Shown here: positions 58,581-64,000 of the stretch, in pieces
Position numbering within the stretch: position 1 is the first letter of the stretch
Layout: each line of letters starts with the position of its first letter
Source: Gambelia wislizenii
Lineage: Eukaryota > Chordata > Lepidosauria > Squamata > Crotaphytidae
Assembly: GCA_030847615.1 (NCBI GenBank)
Contig: JAUMIR010000004.1
Location: 227,148,501 to 227,212,500, forward strand
Length of the DNA stretch: 64,000 nucleotides
Direction: 5' to 3'
Position numbers and translations under genes: made by a program
The notes under the pieces: generated by a model
The model's database searches: none
The model's input: the letters and a program-made list of their open reading frames with translations, nothing else
What the model was told of the DNA's origin: nothing

Positions 58581-59340
58581 ATTTACACCTTTGGAGGCCG
58601 GTGTGTGCCTTTGTTTCTTTGCCTTGGTTTGACCACATCAGAAAATTCCCGTTGGCCGTGGCTAGCCAACCAGGTAGTTGGGGATGAGCTTTCGTTAGGC
58701 CACCTTTTCTATGCCCCTCTCCATATGGAGCAAACAGTGCTCTCCTTAAAAAAGGCTGCTTGGTCGTTCAGGATGCTGCCAAACAAGACTGTCATCTCCC
58801 AGGTCAGCCTCGAGCGACTAAAGTCCTGAACCGCCTGCATGCAGGGTTAGGTCTGCGGCTTCCAGTGCATCTTTACACCTGTCGTTTCATCCCTTGCCTG
58901 TTGCTACAGGGCTTTTTTTGGAATTGGATTTGTCCTTCGAGCCTATGCAATGGATTTTTCTGGTGGAGCGCAGCGTGCACAGAACTTGCCTCACCCTTTA
59001 AACCAAAGGTTCATCTGCTGGCCTTGCAAGCATGGACAGTAGCAGTGAGGTCCTCGGGCCGTAGGTTTGATTAGAGTTTCCTTCTCTTAGATGGTTGACC
59101 TTACAGGGTTGGACGAGCACCATCTGCCCGGGTTTGGGATTAGAGTTTTCCTTCTCCTAGGACGGTTGCCATAAGGCTAGAGAGCCCATCCTGCCCTTTG
59201 ACGCTCTTTGTCAAACCCTTCAGTTTTGACCTGTCTGGCATGGGAGACCCTACCGGTGGCTATTGTGCCACCACCAGCATAGCTCAAAACATCATTAGGG
59301 TACGCAAGCCTCTCTCCCACAACAAGGGGACGTCAATGGA

Positions 59341-59689
59341 GAGGTTTACCCGTTGTTTTTTTTTAACCATTACTCACTATTTTAAAAAACCCAACATCTT
59401 AGTAATGAATAGCACACAAATAATGTGTGTTAATTTTTTCAGTCAGTTTTAATTCTAAAAAATACACTTGAAATACAAAAATGATAAAACTATTCCCTGA
59501 AAAGCAAAATTTTAGAACAAGTAAACATTTCTTTTAAAAGTTATAAAGTAACAGTGTTACCAGCAGTGAACTTATTTTTTAAAACTAAGATGACCATGCC
59601 CTTCATGCTCCCACAAGTAACCCCTGCCTCAGTCCATTGACAAGTTATTTGAATCCCCTTCTTTCTGTGTTGCAGAGGAGCAGTGTGTG
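59341..59689. other. Unassigned A+T-rich DNA
   Basis: T-runs and A-rich sequence; no element recognised. Confidence 0.4.
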
Positions 59690-59945
59690 CTTTGTGAAGT
59701 CAGGTCTAATTATCTAGATCCATTCCAGTCCAGATTCTAGCCTGGTTTTGGGTCAGAAGTGGCTTTTGTTCCCTGATGCACGATATCTATTTGCAGCTAG
59801 ATGCAGAGAGTCCAATCCTAGTTAGTCTCTTGGATCTTTTAGCAGCTTTCAATATCATCCAAAATGGAGTCCAGGCTGAGTCTGGGAGATAAGGTATTGC
59901 AGTGACCCCAGTCCTTTCTTAAAGAATGGTTTCAAATGGAGGTAC
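59690..59945 (+). mobile_element. L2-like LINE RT fragment
   Basis: The reading IYLQLDAESPILVSLLDLLA followed by AFNII (about 59788-59859) matches the catalytic block A of L2-type RT (LLDLSAAFDTI), with upstream LGSEVAFVP-like text. The fragment is short and degenerate. Confidence 0.5.
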
Positions 59946-59967
59946 CTCAACTTTCCAGTGATGCATT

Positions 59968-60760
59968 CAAGTCTTGTATTCCAAGTTTCAAGTCAAGTAT
60001 CAAGTCCTTGCAAGATATTTTCAAGTCAAGTCTCAAGTCTGGGAGCCAACTTTAACAGAAAAAAGGAAGTGGTGGTGAGGTGCCTGTGTGTGGGGGTGGA
60101 ATTAGTTAGGTAAAAAAATTAAATGATCATAGGCAAGAGTTCATTGCCTTTTGTGTTTGCTGTTCCCCTCTGAGAAATGTGCTTCGCACTTCGCCTTGAG
60201 GCAGAGGTTTAGGTCTACTCAGCAGGAAGCCCCCCCCCTGCACATCGGAGGAGCCTTCTAAAGCATTTCCTAGGAGCAGCAGGCAAAACTCACCCCCAGA
60301 GCATGGGGTGCATTTCTCAGAGGGGAACAGCAAATGCCTTAGGCAATGGACTTGAGGCAGGGGTTGAGGTTTGCTTGGCAGCTGGTCCCAGCTGCACATT
60401 GGAGGAGCCTTCTAAAGCTTTTTAAAAAGGTTTAGCAGGATTCTTCCACCTCAAGGCTGTTGCCTGATGCATTTGCTGTTACTGCTTCTGTCATGTATCT
60501 AGTAGGCAAAAAGCAGTGAGATTATAGAAGCATTTTTTAAAGGAGGAAAACTGTTTCCCCTTTCCTAATGTTTCTGGATGAATGTGTTACGTTACTAAAC
60601 CAAGGCCACCTAGACAGTCACTAAAATATACAAATCACAAGTCGAGTCGAGTCGAGTCAGTGCATCATTTATTGCTGAGTCACGTCCAAGTCAAGTCATT
60701 AAAGCAACTTGAGTCCAACTTGAGTCCGAGTCAGTCGACTCAAGTCTACATTGCTGCAAC
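59968..60760. repeat. CAAGTC-rich non-autonomous repeat
   Basis: CAAGTC/GAGTC hexamer arrays lie at both ends (59968-60040 and 60641-60755, with GTCGAGTCGAGTCGAGTC near 60641). The interior has a direct repeat, CACATCGGAGGAGCCTTCTA at 60240 and its near copy at 60393, and an inverted pair TGCTGTTCCCCTCTGAGAAA (60159) and TTTCTCAGAGGGGAACAGCA (60314). Clustered subterminal hexamers suggest transposase sites; the family is not identified and the edges are approximate. Confidence 0.5.
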
Positions 60761-60950
60761 ATTCCATGTTATCTTGCATACCATTTAACATTTACATGAA
60801 ACTACTGGAAGAAGTCATGTGGAAGTTTGGGCTATTGCCACCAAAATGAAAATGACACCCTTTTGTGAAAATATTAAACAGGTTTCTGCAGACAGGCTTG
60901 GGACAGAGGAGGGCAAATAAGCAGAAATGTAGTCCAAAGAAGATGGAAGT

Positions 60951-61002
60951 ACAGTAGCACCACTGATTCACCACCTACTGATTCAGTTATCTGCGGTTGG
61001 TA
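60951..61002 (+). repeat. Possible Tigger-like end
   Basis: ACAGTAGCACCACTGATTCA and CAGTTATCTGCGGTTGG resemble Tigger1-type terminal sequence after a TA. No opposite end found. Confidence 0.3.
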
Positions 61003-61560
61003 ATATCAAAAGACAGGAGGAGGAGGGGGAAGAGGGGGCAAAAGGGGAGAGAGAAGGACCAGGTGGGAGGATGTGGCAGCGATGAGAACCTGTGGATCCC
61101 TCAGGTGAGGACCAGAGGGCAGGTCTCAGGGAGCAGCTGTAACCTGTAACTGCTCCTGGAATAATGCCTCCAGGAAAAGTTGCTGTTGCTGCTGCTGCTA
61201 CTGCCATTGCCTGAAGGCTCTGCATTGGATCCCAGGGACCCCAGAACGGAAGGACCAGGTGAGCAGTTCCCCTCATTGGAGTTGGGGGAGGCACCGTAGA
61301 AAAAGGCCAAGTTCAAAGTGCTGCTCAGGCAGCCTCAGTCAGTGTTGAGCAGCTGTGCCAGGTTGTGAATGCTGTTCATGATCATCATCACTGTGAAGCT
61401 GCCTCATCACCCAGAGGCTCAGAGCTGGCTGAGGAGGAGGAGGAGGAAAACGGTAGTAGTGGGGCAGAGGTGGTGAGTTGAGCCATGGGAGTGGCTCTGG
61501 CTGAGGGATGGTGTCAAGGAGTGGCTGGATGGGCAGGAGGATGTGGCGGCAATGAGATCA
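61003..61560. other. G+C-rich segment, unidentified
   Basis: Contrasts with its A+T-rich surroundings. GGAGGATGTGGC-GC-ATGAGA occurs at 61068 and again at 61538, flanking about 470 bp. The minus strand contains protein-like but interrupted text (FTVMMIMNSIHNLAQLLNTD, then FFYGASPNSNEGNCSPGPS, 61400-61230) and a TGC/GCT run at 61180-61200. It could be a decayed processed gene copy or part of a G+C-rich transposon. I do not recognise the protein. Confidence 0.35.
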
Positions 61561-61567
61561 CCAGGCA

Positions 61568-64000
61568 TAGAATCATAGAATCATAGAATCATAGAATTGC
61601 AGAGTTGGAAGAGACCACGAGGGCCATCCAGTCCAAGCCCCCTGCCACGCAGGAAATCACGATCAAAGCATCCCCGACAGATGGCAATCCAGCCTCTGTT
61701 TAAAGACCTCCAAGGAAGGAGACCCCACCATGCTCCGAGGGAGCGTGTTCCACTGCTGAACAGCTCTTACTGTCAAAAAGGTCCTCCTAATGTTGAGGTG
61801 GAATCTCTGTTCCTGGAGCTTGCATCCATTGCTCCGTGTTCCAGTCTCTGGAGCAGCAGAAAACAAGCTTGCTCCATCCTCAGCATGACATCCCCTCAAA
61901 TACTTAAACAGGGCTATCATATCGCCTCTTAACCGTCTTTTTTCCAGGCTAAACATACCCAGCTCCCTAAGTCTCTCCTCATAAGGCATCCAGACCTTTC
62001 AACATTTTAGTTGCCCTTCTCTGGACACGCTCCAATTTGTCAATATCTTTTTTTTAATTGTGGTGCCCAGAACTGGACACAGTATTCTAAGTGAGGTCTG
62101 ACCAAGGCAGAATAGAGTGGCACTATTACTTCCCTTGATCTAGACACTATACTTCTATTGATACAGCCCAAAATCGCATTGGCCTTTTTAGCTGCCGCAT
62201 CACACTGTTGGCTCATCTTCAGCTTGTGGTCTACTAGGACTCCTAGATCCCTTTCGCACGTAGTCTCATTCAGCCAGGTCTCTCCCATCCTATATTTATG
62301 CATTTCATTTTTCTGCCCTAAATGCAGTACTTTACATTTCTCCGTATTGAATTTCATTTTGTTAGCTTTGGCCCAGCTCTCCAGTCTATCCAGGTCATTC
62401 TGAATTTTGATCCTGTCCTCTAGGGTATTAGCTACTCCTCCTAATTTGGTGTCATCTGCAAATTTGATAAGTATGCCCCTAATTCCCTCATCCAGGTCAT
62501 TGATAAAGATGTTGAATAGCAATGGGCCCAGGACAGAACCCTGTGGCACCCCACTGGTCACATCTTTCCAAGATGAAGAGGAGCCACTGCTGAGCACCCT
62601 TTGGGTTCGTCCGGTCAACCAATTACAAATCCATTTAACAGTTAACTTGTCTAGCCCACATTTTACAAGCTTGTTTGCAAGAATGTCATGGGGAACCTTG
62701 TCAAAGGCCTTACTGAAATCAAGGTATGCGATGTCCACAGCATTCCCTTCATCTCCTAAGCTGGTAACTTTATCAAAAAAAGAGATCAGATTAGTCTGGC
62801 ATGACTTGTTTCTCTGAAACCCATGTTGACTTTTTGTGATTATGGCATTGCCTTCTAAATGTTCACAGACTCTCTGTTTAATGATCTGCTCTAGAATCTT
62901 CCCTGGTATTGATGTCAGACTAACTGGATGATAATTGTTGGGATACTCTTTTTTCCCCTTTTTGAAGATGGGAACGACGTTTGCCCTCCTCCAGTCTGCT
63001 GGGACTTCTCCTGTTCTCAAGGAGTTCTCAAAGATTATTGCCAGCTCTTTTAATACTCTTGGATGTAGTTCATCTGGTCCTGGAGATTTAAATTCATTTA
63101 GATTAAGAAGGTATTCCTGTACTACCTCTTTATTTATTTTGAGCTGGATTTCCCCTATTGTGTCCTCTGTTCCATTATCCTCAGGTTGGTCCTCCTTTTC
63201 CTTTTCTGAAAACACTGAGGCAAAGAAGGTGTTGAGTAATTCTGCCTTTTCGCTGTCCCCTGTTAGCATTTTGCCATCTTCTCCACATAGTGGCCCTATC
63301 ATTTCCTTCTTCCTCCTTGTGCTGCGGACATACCCAAAAAAACCCTTTTTATTGTTCTTAACCTCCCTAGCAAGCCTGAGCTCATTCTGTGCTTCAGCTT
63401 TTCTGACTTTACTCCTACATGTGTTCGCTATCTGTTTGAATTCTTCTTTGGTGATTTCCCCCCTTTTCCATTTTCTATACATGTTCCGTTTAAAACTTAG
63501 CTCCATTGAAAGTTCTTTAGTCATCCATCCTAGTTTCTTGAGACATCTCCCATTTTTCTTCCTCAATGGTACTGTTTGAAATTGTGCCTTCAGTATCTCC
63601 CTTTTGAGAAAGTCCCATCCGTCTTGAGGTCTCTTCTCTTTTAGTATTCCTGACCACGGGATCACCCCCAGTATTTCCCTGAGTTTATTGAAATCAGCTC
63701 TCCTAAAGTCAAGAATGCGTTTCTGACTATGCCTGGCTTCTCCTTTCCATTGTATAACAAACTCCAGGAGAACATGATCACTCTCACCTAAGGATCCCAC
63801 CACTTGCACCCCATTAACCAGGTCATCTCTGTTGGTTAGGATCAGATCTAAAATAGCTGACCCCCTTGTTGCCTCTTCCACCTTTTGGACCATGAAATTG
63901 TCTTCCAGGCATGTAAGGAATTTGCTAGACCTTGAAGTTTTGGCTGAGTTAGATTGCCAGCAAATATCAGGATAGTTGAAGTCACCCATCACTACTACAT
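61568..64000 (-). mobile_element. CR1 LINE, young, cut by window edge
   Basis: The minus strand ends at 61568 with the ATTCTATGATTCTATG-type tail (plus-strand ATAGAATCATAGAATCATAG). ORF2 covers 63992-61660 with only two visible indels, and a short 3' untranslated region follows. The 5' part lies beyond the window. The tail is nearly identical to the DIRS-nested copy at 7679 and the one at 47030. Confidence 0.92.
61663..63998 (-). pseudogene. CR1 ORF2 (endonuclease end, RT), two indels
   Basis: Open from the window edge to 62040 (650 codons). It starts within the endonuclease ([37 protein letters not shown]), then the linker, then [72 protein letters not shown] (catalytic D), [20 protein letters not shown] and [13 protein letters not shown] (FADD). 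After QFWAPQLKK an A-run (plus-strand T run 62048-62055) shifts the frame; a second indel near 61987 restores the last domain (61989-61663: MPYEERLRELGMFSLEKRR, VQQWNTLPRSMV). Otherwise intact, so probably recently inserted. Confidence 0.9.

Larger units (their letters stand above)
55355..59340 (-). mobile_element. APE-type LINE, near full length
   Basis: Minus strand. The 3' end is a (GA)n tract (plus-strand TC run 55362-55382); the 31035-31554 copy ends at the same place. Coding order is endonuclease, linker, reverse transcriptase, C-terminal region with a cysteine/histidine motif. About 0.75 kb upstream of the coding part (58580-59340) is probably 5' untranslated, with an unverified limit. 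The protein is of the 'craniofacial development protein 2-like' LINE type; I cannot fix the clade. Confidence 0.82.

Noticed and set aside
60601..60755. CRISPR-like or satellite array from GAGTC repeats
   Set aside because: Units are overlapping hexamers without spacers and the host is a vertebrate.
62407..63579. Long plus-strand frames
   Set aside because: Antisense to the CR1 reverse transcriptase, whose motifs lie on the minus strand.

Overview
The window reads as non-genic vertebrate DNA, most probably from a squamate reptile. The basis is the mix of repeats: a CR1 LINE ending in the characteristic ATTCTATGATTCTATG tail, an RTE-BovB 3' end, a Sauria-type tRNA SINE, a 5S rRNA-derived SINE, a DIRS-like tyrosine-recombinase retrotransposon, and several DNA-transposon families (mariner, Tc1, Tigger-like and Harbinger-like MITEs). 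I found no host exon, tRNA, rRNA, CRISPR array or bacterial-style operon that I could defend. Almost every long open frame is either a retrotransposon domain, its antisense shadow, or chance.

Layout. 0-7 kb: A+T-rich DNA, a tRNA SINE split by a 620-bp MITE, a palindromic repeat, a Tigger-like MITE, a minus-strand SINE and a 536-bp MITE. 7.1-13.6 kb: a complete but decayed DIRS-like element (gag, RT, RNase H with its C-terminal domain, tyrosine recombinase, inverted terminal repeats, internal complementary region). It carries a CR1 tail insertion and is bracketed by a ~238-bp direct duplication of flanking DNA. 14.8-16.3 kb: a dead mariner with a 159-bp insertion. 16-31 kb: MITEs, SINEs and long unassigned stretches. 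31-38 kb: a LINE 3' fragment, SINEs, CR1 remnants, MITEs and a broken Tc1 element with a MITE in its transposase frame. 39.9-44 kb: a locally duplicated block with a MITE and a BovB fragment, then a 1.4-kb TIR element with internal direct repeats. 44-55 kb: mostly unassigned DNA with small CR1, 5S-SINE, Sauria-SINE and MITE copies. 55.3-59.3 kb: a near full-length minus-strand APE-type LINE. 59.7-61.6 kb: an L2-like fragment, a CAAGTC-rich repeat and a G+C-rich segment I cannot identify. 61.57-64 kb: a young minus-strand CR1 cut by the window edge.

The most useful signal is the set of related 0.55-0.6 kb MITEs. They have TIRs of the form GGACTTTATCAGA or GGACTTTTTCAGA and 3-bp target duplications, several of them confirmed by nested or paralogous empty sites. 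Most carry splice-donor-like CAG/AAG-GTAAGT motifs at fixed positions. The second strong signal is the long direct duplication flanking the DIRS element, because DIRS integration is not expected to make target duplications. All family names come from motif recognition only; no database search was run.
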